Below, in pieces: positions 17,717 through 26,788 of a stretch of 64,000 bases of DNA. Each line of letters starts with the position of its first letter. The stretch's first letter is position 1. Position numbers and translations under genes: made by a program. The notes below the pieces were generated by a model. It was given only the letters and a program-made list of their open reading frames with translations. It was not told where the DNA came from and did not search any database. This DNA comes from Arthrobacter citreus (GTDB lineage: Bacteria > Actinomycetota > Actinomycetes > Actinomycetales > Micrococcaceae): positions 558,001 to 622,000 of the forward strand of contig NZ_CP151657.1 of assembly GCF_038405225.1 (NCBI RefSeq), written 5' to 3'.

Positions 17717-17762
17717 AAAAAAAGCAGGCGCCCCGCGGGATATGCGGGGCGCCTGCTTTTTT
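17717..17762 (+). terminator. Bidirectional terminator
   Basis: Left arm 17717-17736 (A7 then GCAGGCGCCCCGC) pairs with GCGGGGCGCCTGC and a T-run ending at 17762. It lies between the UDG-like gene and the convergent hypothetical gene and can serve both strands because of A and T tracts on either side. Confidence 0.93.
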
Positions 17763-17772
17763 GGACCTGTGT

Positions 17773-18177
17773 TCAGCCCTCAGCGCTGGTTGAGCCGGAC
17801 GGACGGTCAGCGGCGGGAACGTCCACGTAGCCGATGAAGCGGGTGCCGATGCCGTCGTATTCGCCGCGGATCAACCCGTCGGCCAGATCCGGCAGATCCG
17901 ATACCGGATGGTCGGCGCAGGCCAGGAACGCGAACTCAGGCCACCACTTCTTGGGGCGGGCATTCTCGCGGTAACCGCAGACAACGCACTCCAGCTCCAC
18001 CCAAACGGGCCGCTTTCCGGTGCGGTTGGCACGCGACTGGAGAAGCCACTGCGGCGGATTGGACTGCAAATCCGCAAGTTCCTCTTCGGTCAGTCGGGCA
18101 GGAATTCCGTGGCGGGAGGCCATTTCAACGGGGATATCTAGGGCAAGTGCAGCCTGGCGTCTGGTAATCATCCCCAT
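17773..18177 (-). CDS. Conserved hypothetical protein with Cys/His pairs
   Basis: 134 residues from ATG 18177 (an ATG at 18171 is equally possible; no clear Shine-Dalgarno). The N-terminus MITRRQAALALDIPVEMA looks like a short helix-turn-helix or adaptor region, followed by LTEEELADLQSNPPQWLLQSR. A central block has WVELECVVCGYR and LACADHPVSDLPD, two Cys/His clusters that could bind zinc. No family with known function was recognised. The gene is convergent with the UDG-like gene. Confidence 0.7.
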   Translation of the reverse strand: MGMITRRQAALALDIPVEMASRHGIPARLTEEELADLQSNPPQWLLQSRANRTGKRPVWVELECVVCGYRENARPKKWWPEFAFLACADHPVSDLPDLADGLIRGEYDGIGTRFIGYVDVPAADRPSGSTSAEG

Positions 18178-18254
18178 CAACGATACGGGACCGGACGGAT
18201 CCGCGGCGCCTCGCTGACGGGCCGGTGCTCCCAAGACCCGGTGCTCCCATGATG

Positions 18255-18284
18255 AAGGCCGGACCACCGTGGTGGCCCGGCCTT
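18255..18284 (-). terminator. Hairpin downstream of the DUF1269 gene
   Basis: A 14-bp stem (18255-18268 with 18271-18284, one mismatch) lies 60 nt past the stop of the gene at 18344. It lacks a U-run, so it may terminate inefficiently or only protect the 3' end. Confidence 0.45.
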
Positions 18285-18343
18285 CACTGGAGTGCAACTG
18301 TCCCGGCGGAAACCGGAACGCCGCCGACCCATGGCGCTGAGAA

Positions 18344-18835
18344 TTAGTCGGCGAATGCCTGGCGCAGGTTAGCTTCCTGCTCCTTGGAGAGATTGGTCGC
18401 GATGAGCTTGGCATCGGGGAAGCTGCTGCGGAAGGAGTCCAGGACCCGGTCCTCCACAGCGTCCGTGGACAGGACAAACAAGGCCGATGTTCCCGGAGTA
18501 ACCTCAGCACGCACCTGCTTGATGAAGTTATCGTCAATGCCCACATCAACCATGGAAGCTGACAGGGCGCCCACCGCAGCACCCACCACCAGGCCGATCA
18601 GAGGGACAAAGAAGATCAGGCCGAACAACAGACCCCAGAACCCGCCGCCCAGGGCTCCGGCACCCACGAGATGATGCTCCTGGATGGTGCGCGGCTTCTT
18701 CTTATCCTGCGGCCAGGTGACTATGGCCGAATCCTGCACATTGATGAGGCCCTGCGACTGCAGGCTGGAGAGGGTTTCAGTTGCCTGCTCAGCGGCACCC
18801 GAATCCGGGAATTTCCATACGGTCAATGTTGCCAT
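18344..18835 (-). CDS. DUF1269-family membrane protein
   Basis: 163 residues. MATLTVWKFPDSGAAEQATETLSSLQ opens a ferredoxin-like fold; a Gly-rich hydrophobic stretch GAGALGGGFWGLLFGLIFFVPLIGL (about 75-100) and AAVGALSASMVDVGIDDNFI follow, the classic DUF1269 layout, then VTPGTSALFVLS and a C-terminal helix. Members are stress-associated membrane or general-stress proteins of unknown function. Start ATG 18835 has GGAGAC 5 nt upstream. It is divergent from the glucosidase gene. Confidence 0.85.
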   Translation of the reverse strand: MATLTVWKFPDSGAAEQATETLSSLQSQGLINVQDSAIVTWPQDKKKPRTIQEHHLVGAGALGGGFWGLLFGLIFFVPLIGLVVGAAVGALSASMVDVGIDDNFIKQVRAEVTPGTSALFVLSTDAVEDRVLDSFRSSFPDAKLIATNLSKEQEANLRQAFAD

Positions 18836-19084
18836 GGCATGTCTCCAAACGGTCGGGATCCAGAAAACGTCCACGCGGTGGGACCGATCTGGGAAAGTAG
18901 CGCCCACACTAATGACCGCTGGAAGTTCGTGACAAGGAAACGGCGGCACCGCGGCAGGACTGGCAGCGGCGCGGCCGGTGGCCCTGTCCGCCGGCAGGAA
19001 ATCGACGTAAAATGCTCGGACCTGCGTGGGCAGGCAGCCGCGGCATGAGCCCGGTGGCCGGCGGGCTGAGCGAGAGGCGTGACC

Positions 19085-20794
19085 ATGAGGGATCCCGATC
19101 GGCCGGCATGGTGGACCAACGCCGTTGTCTATCAAATCTATCCCCGCAGCTTCGCCGACAGCACCGGCAACGGCAGCGGGGACCTGGCCGGGATCTCGGC
19201 GAAGCTGGACTACCTCGCAGAGCTGGGGGTGGACGTGATCTGGCTGTCGCCGGTCCACGAGTCGCCGCAGTTCGACAACGGATACGACATCAGCAATTAC
19301 CGCCGGATTGATTCCATGTACGGTTCCGAGGCTGACTTCGACACAATGCTCGACGGCATCCATGCCCGGGGCATGAAATTGATCATGGATTTGGTGGTGA
19401 ACCACACCTCCAGCGAGCATGAGGGTTTCCGCAGGTCCGCTGCCAGCCGGGACAGCGAGGAACGGGATTCCTATTGGTGGCGGGATCCCCGCTCCGGGTT
19501 TGAGCCCGGGGAGCCTGGCGCCGAGCCCAATAACTGGGGTTCGCACTTTGGCGGCCCCGCATGGACCTACGATCCGGTGACGGAACAGTACTACCTGCAC
19601 CTGTTCACTCCGCAGCAGCCGGACCTGAACTGGGAGAACCCGCGGGTCCGGTCCAGGGTTTACGCCATGATGAACTGGTGGTTGGACCGGGGAGTGGATG
19701 GATTCCGGATGGACGTCATCAACTTCATCTCCAAGGACCCGGCGCTGCCCGACGGCGTGGTGGAGCCCGGCGGCGTCTGGGGCGACGGTGCGCCGCACTT
19801 TACCTCCGGGCCGCGCATCCACGAGTTCCTGCAGGAGATGAGGCAGGCAGTGTTCGGGCACCGCAGAGGAGATTACCTGACGGTGGGGGAGACTCCGGGG
19901 GCCACCGTGGACCAGGCGGTGCTGTTCACGGATCCGCACCGCGGTGAACTGGACATGGTTTTCCAGTTCGAACACGTCAGCCTGGACCAGCGGCCCGGGA
20001 ACAAGTGGGACCACCACAGCTTGGACCTGCGGGACCTGAAGACCAGCTGGAACCGCTGGCAGCGGGGGCTGGCGGAAACAGGATGGAACAGCCTGTACCT
20101 GGGCAACCACGACCAGCCGCGGCACGTGTCGCGGTTCGGCGACGACGGCGCGTACCGGTACGAATCCGCAACGCTGTGGGCCACCCTGCTGCACCTGCAC
20201 CGTGGTACCCCCTACATTTTCCAGGGCGAGGAACTGGGGATGACCAACGCCGGTTTCACCTCGATTGAGGAGTACCGCGATGTGGAATCCCGCAACTTTT
20301 ATGCGGACGCCCTCAACCGGGGAATCGACCCGGCGGCGGCGCTGAGTGCCCTGGCAGCCATGAGCCGGGACAACGCCCGGACACCCATGCAGTGGACTAA
20401 CGGTCCCTACGCCGGTTTCACCTCCGGGACTCCCTGGATACCGGTGAACTCCAATTACCCCCACATCAACGCGGAAACGGACCGTGCTTCCGACCGTTCC
20501 ATCTACCGCTACTACCAGGAACTGATTCGCCTCCGGCATGAATCGGCGGTCGTGGCACTCGGCGACTTCCATCTGCTCGACCCCGGGCATCCGGTGCTCT
20601 ATGCGTTCCGCCGCAGCCGCGGGGACCAGCAGTTCCTCGTGAGCGCTAATGTGTCCGGCGAGGAGCTGGAACTTCCCGCGAATCTGGGGTCGGGGGACCT
20701 CATCCTGGGCAATTACGCCAATCCCGGAAGTCCGCATTGGCTGCGCCCCTGGGAAGCGCGGATCCTGGATATATCGACGTACGAGAACGGGTAG
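19085..20794 (+). CDS. GH13 alpha-glucosidase (oligo-1,6-/sucrose-type)
   Basis: 569 residues. WWTNAVVYQIYPRSFADSTGNG starts a GH13 barrel; MDLVVNHTSSEHEGF is region I. The nucleophile is D210 (GFRMDVINF), the acid/base E269 (LTVGETPG) and the transition-state stabiliser D343 (LGNHDQPR). C-terminal beta domain from about 490. The enzyme hydrolyses alpha-1,4 or alpha-1,6 glucosides of short oligosaccharides in the cytosol (no signal peptide). ATG 19085 was chosen over GTG 19079 because GAGAGG is 7 nt upstream. No sugar transporter adjoins it. Confidence 0.93.
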   Translation: MRDPDRPAWWTNAVVYQIYPRSFADSTGNGSGDLAGISAKLDYLAELGVDVIWLSPVHESPQFDNGYDISNYRRIDSMYGSEADFDTMLDGIHARGMKLIMDLVVNHTSSEHEGFRRSAASRDSEERDSYWWRDPRSGFEPGEPGAEPNNWGSHFGGPAWTYDPVTEQYYLHLFTPQQPDLNWENPRVRSRVYAMMNWWLDRGVDGFRMDVINFISKDPALPDGVVEPGGVWGDGAPHFTSGPRIHEFLQEMRQAVFGHRRGDYLTVGETPGATVDQAVLFTDPHRGELDMVFQFEHVSLDQRPGNKWDHHSLDLRDLKTSWNRWQRGLAETGWNSLYLGNHDQPRHVSRFGDDGAYRYESATLWATLLHLHRGTPYIFQGEELGMTNAGFTSIEEYRDVESRNFYADALNRGIDPAAALSALAAMSRDNARTPMQWTNGPYAGFTSGTPWIPVNSNYPHINAETDRASDRSIYRYYQELIRLRHESAVVALGDFHLLDPGHPVLYAFRRSRGDQQFLVSANVSGEELELPANLGSGDLILGNYANPGSPHWLRPWEARILDISTYENG

Positions 20795-20841
20795 GCGGTT
20801 TCAGCGCCGGTTTCAGTACCCCGGGGGCTAATGTTGCTGCT

Positions 20842-21288
20842 GTGACAGAAGAAGATTACGCCCCGGCCCGCAACCACGCGCCGGCTGTTACCGGCGCTCC
20901 ACGCAGGAAAGGGCCGGCCATCGCACGCCAGATACTGGCCTTTGCCCTGGAAACGGCGCTCCTTTTTGCGGTCGCCTACGGGGCGGTCACTGCCTTCCCG
21001 GGGTATGGAGTGCTTGCGGCGGCGGCGGCGCTGGCCGCCGGCGTGCTGCTCTGGGGAATGCTGATGGCACCCCGGGCCAGGAACCGGCTGCCCTGGCCCG
21101 CGCTGCCCCTGGTTGCAGCGGGTGCCTTCCTGGCCGGAGCAGGAACGCTGATGCTGAGCGGTCTGCCCTTGCCTGCGGTTCTCATGACTGTGGCCGCCGT
21201 CATCAACCTGGTGTGGGATCTGGCGTCCGGACACCCCGCCGTCGCTGCCCCGGCCCGGACCACAGGGCGGCGCTCAGCCAGGCGCTGA
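20842..21288 (+). CDS. YrdB/DUF2568-like membrane protein
   Basis: 148 residues from GTG 20842, 47 nt after the glucosidase stop. A 35-residue polar N-terminus is followed by four helices: ILAFALETALLFAVAYGAV, LAAAAALAAGVLLWGMLMAP, LPLVAAGAFLAGAGTLML, and VLMTVAAVINLVWDL. The WG..MAPRARNRL loop and final N...WDL match the YrdB/DUF2568 pattern. Function of the family is unknown. An open frame extends further upstream inside the glucosidase gene, but homology begins here. Confidence 0.7.
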   Translation: MTEEDYAPARNHAPAVTGAPRRKGPAIARQILAFALETALLFAVAYGAVTAFPGYGVLAAAAALAAGVLLWGMLMAPRARNRLPWPALPLVAAGAFLAGAGTLMLSGLPLPAVLMTVAAVINLVWDLASGHPAVAAPARTTGRRSARR

Positions 21289-21301
21289 GGTACCAACTCC
21301 C

Positions 21302-22432
21302 TTACCGGGCGGTGAGCGACTGGGCAAACAGCGGACCCAACCCGGCAAAACCTGCCCGGCGGACAGCCTCCCGCTGCCGCTGCGCGCCGGTGCCGGCATC
21401 CAGGACATGCGCTACGCCGGCTCGGACATACCGGTAATCGCCGGAGTCCTCCAATGCGGGACGAATGTAGTCCAGCAGCGCATTGAGCTGGTTGGCCGCG
21501 GTGCGGCCCTGGTGTCCGCCCGCGGGGCCATGGTCCAGCAGGTTCCCTCCCAACCCGAACCGTGCAGCCTGCCACAGCCCGGCATCTAGAATCTCCGGAT
21601 CGTCGAGGGCACCGGGGCTGTCCTCGGGATCGCTTCCTTCCTCAGCCAGCAGGGTTGTGACCAGTCCGCGGATCATCAGGGCCAGCAGGACGGTGTCCCT
21701 GGCTTCCAGCTGGGCGTCCGCCACCCGCACTTCCACCGTGGGGAAGGTGTTGGACAGACGGGCGATCCAGCCGATGTGCCCCGGGTCCAGCACCACATCG
21801 GTGGCTGTCAGGCGTGCGATCCTGGCGTCGTAGTCGGCGGCACTGCGGAAGTACGGGGCAAATCCCTGGACCGTCCAACGCCGGTAGTGGATGATCCGCC
21901 AGCTCGCGAACCGGCTGTCCCGTCCGTGCCAGTAGGGCGAGTTGGTGCTGAGGGCTCCCAGGGTGGACAGCCAGGGGCGCAGCCTGTTCAGCACCTGTAC
22001 GCCCTGGTCCCGGCTGGGAACCGCGACGTGGACATGGGTTCCGTTCACATACTGTTCGTCGCCGACACCACCGGCCATTTCACCCATTTGGCGGTACCGC
22101 ACGGTTTCGCTGACCACCGCCGGACCCTGCTCCGCCAGGGGAGCGGCGCCGGTCGGTGCGGCGGCCAGCCCGATATCCGCAGCCGCAGCAGCGAGGCGTT
22201 CGCGGAAGTCGAGCAGGGACGCCAGCGCTTCTTCCGGTTCGCTGCAGATGGGAGTGGTGCTCTCCACCTGACAGGCCAGGAACTCCGCATTGCTCGTGAA
22301 ACTTTTGCCGTCTCCGGGGGTCATCGCGGCGATGACTTCTGCGGCGCGGGTGACGGGCGCCGCAGTCCGCGGATCCGTGAGCAGGAATTCTTCTTCGATA
22401 CCGAAAGTGACCACGTAGTACCCCTGTTCCAC
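21302..22432 (-). CDS. Carboxylate-amine ligase, glutamate-cysteine ligase 2 (YbdK) family
   Basis: 376 residues. VTFGIEEEFLLTDPRT at the N-terminus, GTHVHVAVPSRDQGV and LSTNSPYWHGRDSRFASWR in the middle, and TVEVRVADAQL are motifs of the ATP-dependent GCS2 family. The proteins ligate an amine to a glutamate-type gamma-carboxylate; weak gamma-glutamylcysteine synthesis is known for E. coli YbdK. Actinobacteria use mycothiol rather than glutathione, so the true product here is unclear. The C-terminal 60 residues (HQGRTAANQLNALLDYIRPAL) complete the fold. Confidence 0.88.
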   Translation of the reverse strand: MEQGYYVVTFGIEEEFLLTDPRTAAPVTRAAEVIAAMTPGDGKSFTSNAEFLACQVESTTPICSEPEEALASLLDFRERLAAAAADIGLAAAPTGAAPLAEQGPAVVSETVRYRQMGEMAGGVGDEQYVNGTHVHVAVPSRDQGVQVLNRLRPWLSTLGALSTNSPYWHGRDSRFASWRIIHYRRWTVQGFAPYFRSAADYDARIARLTATDVVLDPGHIGWIARLSNTFPTVEVRVADAQLEARDTVLLALMIRGLVTTLLAEEGSDPEDSPGALDDPEILDAGLWQAARFGLGGNLLDHGPAGGHQGRTAANQLNALLDYIRPALEDSGDYRYVRAGVAHVLDAGTGAQRQREAVRRAGFAGLGPLFAQSLTAR

Positions 22433-22552
22433 AGCAGAGAGTCGGTTGGACCGGACCGGGAGCCCTTCAGGCCGGAGCCCCAGATTACATGCGCGGGGGC
22501 GGTGGGCGACAGGTAGCGGCCCAGGGGATGCGTACGGTGGCCGCCGCAGGAG

Positions 22553-23368
22553 TTATGGCCGTTGGACGCCCTCAGCACCTGCGTTTGCGCGAAGCATGCG
22601 CCAGGAGAGCGTGAGGTAAGGCAGTTCCAACGGTTCGCCGGGATGGTGTCCGAGGTGGTCAAAGAGATACCACGTCAGGTTGGCCAGTACCTTCCGGCGC
22701 ACCGGTTCAGAGGCGGAGAGGTAATAGGACCGGGACTTCGCAAGCTCCATGAGGTCCTCCGGGGTCATGGGCTGCGACCAATGCGCGGTGTGCGGGGCAT
22801 CGGGCACGAACTCCGGACCGACCACCGGACGGAAACCGGGCCGCAGGACATCGCCGGCGTGAATAATGCGCGAATATCGGTGCACCCAGGGAACACTGAC
22901 ATCGAGCTGGTTCCAAATGAGTCCGAGGATGCCGCCCGGCCGCAGGATCCGGGCGAGTTCGGTGCTCGCGGCGAGGGGATCGCACCAGTGCCACGCCTGT
23001 GCCACTGTGACGGCGTCCATGGACGATGACGGCAGTCCGGTGCTTTCGGCCGTTCCCACTACGGTTTCCACGCCGGGCAGCGACTGCTGCAGCTGGCGGA
23101 GCATGTCGGCGGAGGGATCGACGGCGGTGGCCCGGTATCCGGCGGAAACCAGTGGCCGGGTGTATTTGCCGGTGCCGGCTCCGACGTCGGCCACTTCCGC
23201 TCCGGGGGCCCCGGCAGGGCCCTCGATGCCGGTGAAGAGCCAGCGGACCGCCTCCTGCGGGTAACCGGGGCGGATGCGGTCATAGTGCTCCCCGCCTGCC
23301 TCGTAGCTGCGCGCCAGCTCGCGCCGCCGCACAGCCTCAAGCCGCGGGCCCGGTGTCGCTCCAGTCAT
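22553..23368 (-). CDS. Class I SAM-dependent methyltransferase
   Basis: 271 residues. Motif I EVADVGAGTGKYTRPLV, post-I AVDPSADML, and AESTGLPSSSMDAVTVAQAWHW then LARILRPGGILGLIWN are typical of the UbiE/methyltransferase-11 group; the WHW after the acidic motif is common in actinobacterial members. Substrate not deducible. The ATG at 23368 is 2 nt past the hisN stop, so both are co-transcribed. Possibly the last gene of the DoxX-aroA-rsgA-hisN transcript. Confidence 0.88.
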   Translation of the reverse strand: MTGATPGPRLEAVRRRELARSYEAGGEHYDRIRPGYPQEAVRWLFTGIEGPAGAPGAEVADVGAGTGKYTRPLVSAGYRATAVDPSADMLRQLQQSLPGVETVVGTAESTGLPSSSMDAVTVAQAWHWCDPLAASTELARILRPGGILGLIWNQLDVSVPWVHRYSRIIHAGDVLRPGFRPVVGPEFVPDAPHTAHWSQPMTPEDLMELAKSRSYYLSASEPVRRKVLANLTWYLFDHLGHHPGEPLELPYLTLSWRMLRANAGAEGVQRP

Positions 23369-23370
23369 TT

Positions 23371-24180
23371 TTAGAGCAGGTCGTCCAGGCCCGGGTTCAA
23401 ACGGTTCAGCACCTCGCTGTGGAGAGCGCCGTTGGTGGCGAGGGCATTGCCGCCGAACGGTCCGTCCTCGCCTTCCAGCGATGTGAAGCGGCCGCCCGCT
23501 TCGGTGATGATCGGCACCAGGGCAGCCATGTCGTAGAGGTTCAGCTCAGGCTCGCAGGCAATGTCCACAGCGCCTTCGGCCACCATGCAGTAGGACCAAA
23601 AGTCGCCAAAGGCACGCGTGCGCCACACCGATTCGGTCAGGCCGATGAACTCGTCAAAGTTCCCGCGGTCCTTCCAGCCGCCAAGGCTGGAATAGGACAG
23701 TGAAGCATCGGACAGGTTGGAGACGTTGGAGACTTTCAACCGGGTGGCAGCGGCCAGGGAGCGCCCCATGTAGGCACCCGTGCCGGTGGCTGCCCACCAG
23801 CGCTTACCCAGGGCGGGTGCGCTGACGACGCCGAGGACGGGGACGCCGTCGTCCACCAGGGAAATCAGCGTGGCCCACACGGGAACGCCGCGGATGAAGT
23901 TCTTGGTGCCGTCGATGGGATCGATGACCCACCGGCGGGGACCGGAACCGGTGGAGCCGAATTCCTCGCCGAGGACGGCGTCGCGCGGCCGGGCGCGGGA
24001 CAGCTGCCCGCGGATGGCGTCTTCCGCTGCCTTGTCCGCGTCGGTGACGGGGGTCAGGTCCGGCTTTGTTTCGACTTTCAGGTCCAGGGCCTTGAAGCGG
24101 GACATGGTCTGGTCGTCCACGGAGTCGGCCATGACATGGGCGAGTCGCAGGTCATCGTTGTAGTTCTGAGCGAACGGCAT
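23371..24180 (-). CDS. hisN: Histidinol-phosphatase, inositol-monophosphatase fold
   Basis: 269 residues from ATG 24180 (AAGGATAAG upstream). Metal-binding motifs: VLGEEFGS, WVIDPIDGTKNFIRG and the C-terminal CEPELNLYDMAALVPIITEAGG. FGDFWSYCMVAEG is characteristic of HisN-type histidinol phosphatases within the IMPase family. It would catalyse the penultimate step of histidine synthesis (histidinol phosphate to histidinol) with Mg2+. Other inositol or sugar phosphatase activity cannot be excluded. The location after rsgA is common in actinobacteria. Confidence 0.88.
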   Translation of the reverse strand: MPFAQNYNDDLRLAHVMADSVDDQTMSRFKALDLKVETKPDLTPVTDADKAAEDAIRGQLSRARPRDAVLGEEFGSTGSGPRRWVIDPIDGTKNFIRGVPVWATLISLVDDGVPVLGVVSAPALGKRWWAATGTGAYMGRSLAAATRLKVSNVSNLSDASLSYSSLGGWKDRGNFDEFIGLTESVWRTRAFGDFWSYCMVAEGAVDIACEPELNLYDMAALVPIITEAGGRFTSLEGEDGPFGGNALATNGALHSEVLNRLNPGLDDLL

Positions 24181-24292
24181 ACTGTTCAACTTATCCTTAT
24201 TCGGCGGACGCTGCCTGCGATTGGCCGGTTCAGGCCCCGGTGCGGCGTTGATTGGATGGGCCCGGAGGACTGCATCAGGGGAGCCGCGCGCC

Positions 24293-25408
24293 TCACTGCG
24301 CGCCCAGCTCCTTTGCCGAAGCGCGGTTCTCGGTGCGGGTGCCGGAGCCCAGCAGCCGGCGCAGCGACGCAAGCCGCGCAGGCCCCGCAGCGCCTGCCTG
24401 CCCGGACTCCACCCAGGGATCCAATCCGCAGTCCCGCGCCTGGTCATCGTGGCGGCAGCCCCGTTCGCAGGTTTCAGTGCCGGGCGCCAGATCGGGGAAG
24501 GCCTGCAGGATGCGGTCGGGGTCCACATGGGCCAGGCCAAAGGAGCGGATGCCCGGGGTATCGATGATCCAGCTCCCGGCCGGGGCGTCCAGGACCTTCA
24601 GTGCCAGCGCCGAGGATGAGGTGTGCCGGCCGCGGCCCGTAACGGCGTTGACGCCGCCGGTGGCCCGGTCGGAACCGGTCAGAGCATTCACCAGCGTGGA
24701 CTTGCCAACGCCGGAGTGGCCCACCAGGACCGAGACCTTGCCCTCGAGATGGCCGTGCAGCTGCTCAACGGCGTCGCCCTGCAGCCGGGCCGACAGTCCG
24801 TCGTCGGAGCGGGCGTCGATGCCGGACGCATCGTCGGCCGCGGTGCGGCTGATGATGACGTCCAGATCCAGATGCTCATAGTTCGCCAGCAGCTCGGCGG
24901 GGTCCTTGATGTCGGCTTTGGTGATGCACAGCAGCGGAGAGATGCCGGCGTCGTAGGCGGCAACGAGCGCGCGGTCAATAAAACCGGTGCGCGGCTCCGG
25001 ATTAGCGGCAGCCACCACAATGACCAGCTGGTCCGCATTGGCGACGACGGCGCGTTCCACCGGGTCGGTGTCATCGGCGCTGCGGCGCAGCAGCGTGCGG
25101 CGGTCCTGGATGCGGACCAGGCGGGCGAGAGTGTCGGGTCCGCCGGAGACGTCTCCGACGAGGGACACCAAGTCGCCCGCAACCACGGGGTTCCGCCGCA
25201 GCTCACGGGCCCGTGCGGCCGTCACGATACGCTCGGTGGGCGTGTCCTCGTCGACAACGGCCGTGTACCGGCCGCGGTCAACGGTGATGATGCGGCCGGT
25301 GACTGCCTCGTCATAGGCGGGCCGGTCCTTGGTGCGGGGGCGGGAGCCTTTTTTGTTGGGACGGATCCGAACATCCGATTCGTCCCAGCTGCCGGTGGAG
25401 CGCGGCAT
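24293..25408 (-). CDS. rsgA: Ribosome small-subunit-dependent GTPase A
   Basis: 371 residues. A basic N-terminus and OB-fold (about 40-110) precede a circularly permuted GTPase: LCITKAD (G4) comes before GHSGVGKSTLVNAL (G1) and DTPGIRSFG (G3). A C-terminal zinc knuckle with ETCERGCRHDDQARDCGL follows. RsgA checks late 30S maturation. The ATG overlaps the aroA stop (ATGA), so it is coupled to aroA, an arrangement often seen near sigH in actinobacteria. Confidence 0.95.
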   Translation of the reverse strand: MPRSTGSWDESDVRIRPNKKGSRPRTKDRPAYDEAVTGRIITVDRGRYTAVVDEDTPTERIVTAARARELRRNPVVAGDLVSLVGDVSGGPDTLARLVRIQDRRTLLRRSADDTDPVERAVVANADQLVIVVAAANPEPRTGFIDRALVAAYDAGISPLLCITKADIKDPAELLANYEHLDLDVIISRTAADDASGIDARSDDGLSARLQGDAVEQLHGHLEGKVSVLVGHSGVGKSTLVNALTGSDRATGGVNAVTGRGRHTSSSALALKVLDAPAGSWIIDTPGIRSFGLAHVDPDRILQAFPDLAPGTETCERGCRHDDQARDCGLDPWVESGQAGAAGPARLASLRRLLGSGTRTENRASAKELGAQ

Positions 25409-26784
25409 CAGCGAAGACTCCCTTCAGGCGAATCCCCTTCAGGAGCTGCGGGTGCCGGCTCCCCGGAACCGGCCGAGGCGGCCAGATCCTGCCACAGCTG
25501 CGGGAATTCGGGCAGCGTCTTGGCGGTGGTGCCAACGTCCTGGACCCGTACCCCCGGGACGGCCAGCCCAATCAGGGCACCGGCAGTTGCCATCCGGTGG
25601 TCAGCATAGGTTTCGAAGACACCGCCGTGCAGCGGCGCGGGGCGGATCACCAGGCCGTCGGACGTCTCTTCAGTGTCACCACCGAGCCGGTTGATTTCTG
25701 TTGTCAGCGCGGCAAGCCGGTCGGTTTCATGGCCGCGGAGGTGAGCGATGCCGGTGAGGGTGGAGGGGGAGTCCGCCAAGGCGCACAATGCGGCAACGGT
25801 GGGAGCGAGTTCGCTGGCGTCAGCCACCTCGGCTCCGGTGATGCGGCCGGTTCCGGTGACGGTCAGGGTCCCCCCGCTCAGGTCAACGCGGCCGCCGAGC
25901 TGCGGCAGGATCTGCCGCCAGCGGTCACCCACCTGCGCGGTGTGCTCCGGCCATCCGCTCATCCGCACCGTTCCACCTGCCACGAGTGCTGCGGCCAGGA
26001 AAGGGCCGGCGTTGGAGAGGTCCGGTTCGATGGTGACGTCAAAGGCCCGGATGGGGCCCGGTGCCACTTTCCACTCGTTGGGTACCGAGTCGTCCACGTG
26101 AACACCGGTTTCGCGCAGGACCTGCACCGTCATGGCGATGTGCTCGCGGCTTGGCACGCTGGAACCCACATGGACCAGGTGGAGGCCGTTGCGGAACCGT
26201 GCTCCCACCAGCAGCAGGGCTGAGACGAACTGGGAGGAGGCGCCTGCATCGATTTCCAGCCGTCCGCCCGGGACGTCTCCGGTGCCGCTCACGGTGAACG
26301 GAAGCGAGCCGGTGCCGTCGTCGTGCACTGTGACGCCCAGGCCCCGGAGCGCCGAGACGGTCGCGGACATGGGACGAAGGCGGGCGTGGGGATCGCCGTC
26401 GAAAGCTGTGGCCCCGTTCTTCAGGGCGGCCAGGGGCGGCACGAACCGCATGACAGTCCCCGCCAAACCGCAGTCAACCCTGGCCTCGGACGCACTCCCT
26501 GTTTCCATGGGGTGCACCTCCAGGTCAGGTCCGAAGGCGCCGTCGCCCTCGATCTCCCGAACATCCGCACCCAGCGCCCGCAGGGACGCGGTCATCAGGG
26601 CGGTGTCACGCGAATGAAGCGGTGCCCGCAGCCGGCTGGGTCCGTCGGCCAGCGCCGCGAGAACCAAATACCTGTTGGTGAGGGATTTGGAACCCGGGAT
26701 GCGGACATCGGCGTTCAGGGGAGCGGAGGCCCGGGGAGCGGGCCAAAGGGCGGTTGCTGTCTGCGGTTCGGCGGGGAAAGACAT
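25408..26784 (-). CDS. aroA: 3-phosphoshikimate 1-carboxyvinyltransferase (EPSP synthase)
   Basis: 458 residues from ATG 26784. DVRIPGSKSLTNRYLVLAALADGPS is the PEP/shikimate-phosphate binding segment; GLAGTVMRF, GDPHARLRPM, GASSQFVSALLL and the final TYADHRMATAGALIGL are all EPSP-synthase motifs. It makes EPSP from shikimate-3-phosphate and PEP in aromatic amino-acid synthesis. Only 4 nt separate it from the DoxX gene upstream. A TTG further upstream at 26802 is in frame but lies inside that gene and is unlikely. Confidence 0.95.
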   Translation of the reverse strand: MSFPAEPQTATALWPAPRASAPLNADVRIPGSKSLTNRYLVLAALADGPSRLRAPLHSRDTALMTASLRALGADVREIEGDGAFGPDLEVHPMETGSASEARVDCGLAGTVMRFVPPLAALKNGATAFDGDPHARLRPMSATVSALRGLGVTVHDDGTGSLPFTVSGTGDVPGGRLEIDAGASSQFVSALLLVGARFRNGLHLVHVGSSVPSREHIAMTVQVLRETGVHVDDSVPNEWKVAPGPIRAFDVTIEPDLSNAGPFLAAALVAGGTVRMSGWPEHTAQVGDRWRQILPQLGGRVDLSGGTLTVTGTGRITGAEVADASELAPTVAALCALADSPSTLTGIAHLRGHETDRLAALTTEINRLGGDTEETSDGLVIRPAPLHGGVFETYADHRMATAGALIGLAVPGVRVQDVGTTAKTLPEFPQLWQDLAASAGSGEPAPAAPEGDSPEGSLR

Positions 26785-26788
26785 CTGG

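Noticed and set aside
18344-20737. One 797-codon minus frame joining the DUF1269 gene to sequence antisense to the glucosidase
   Set aside because: Only the part from 18835 downward is a real protein; the rest is a complement of a GH13 gene with all catalytic residues.
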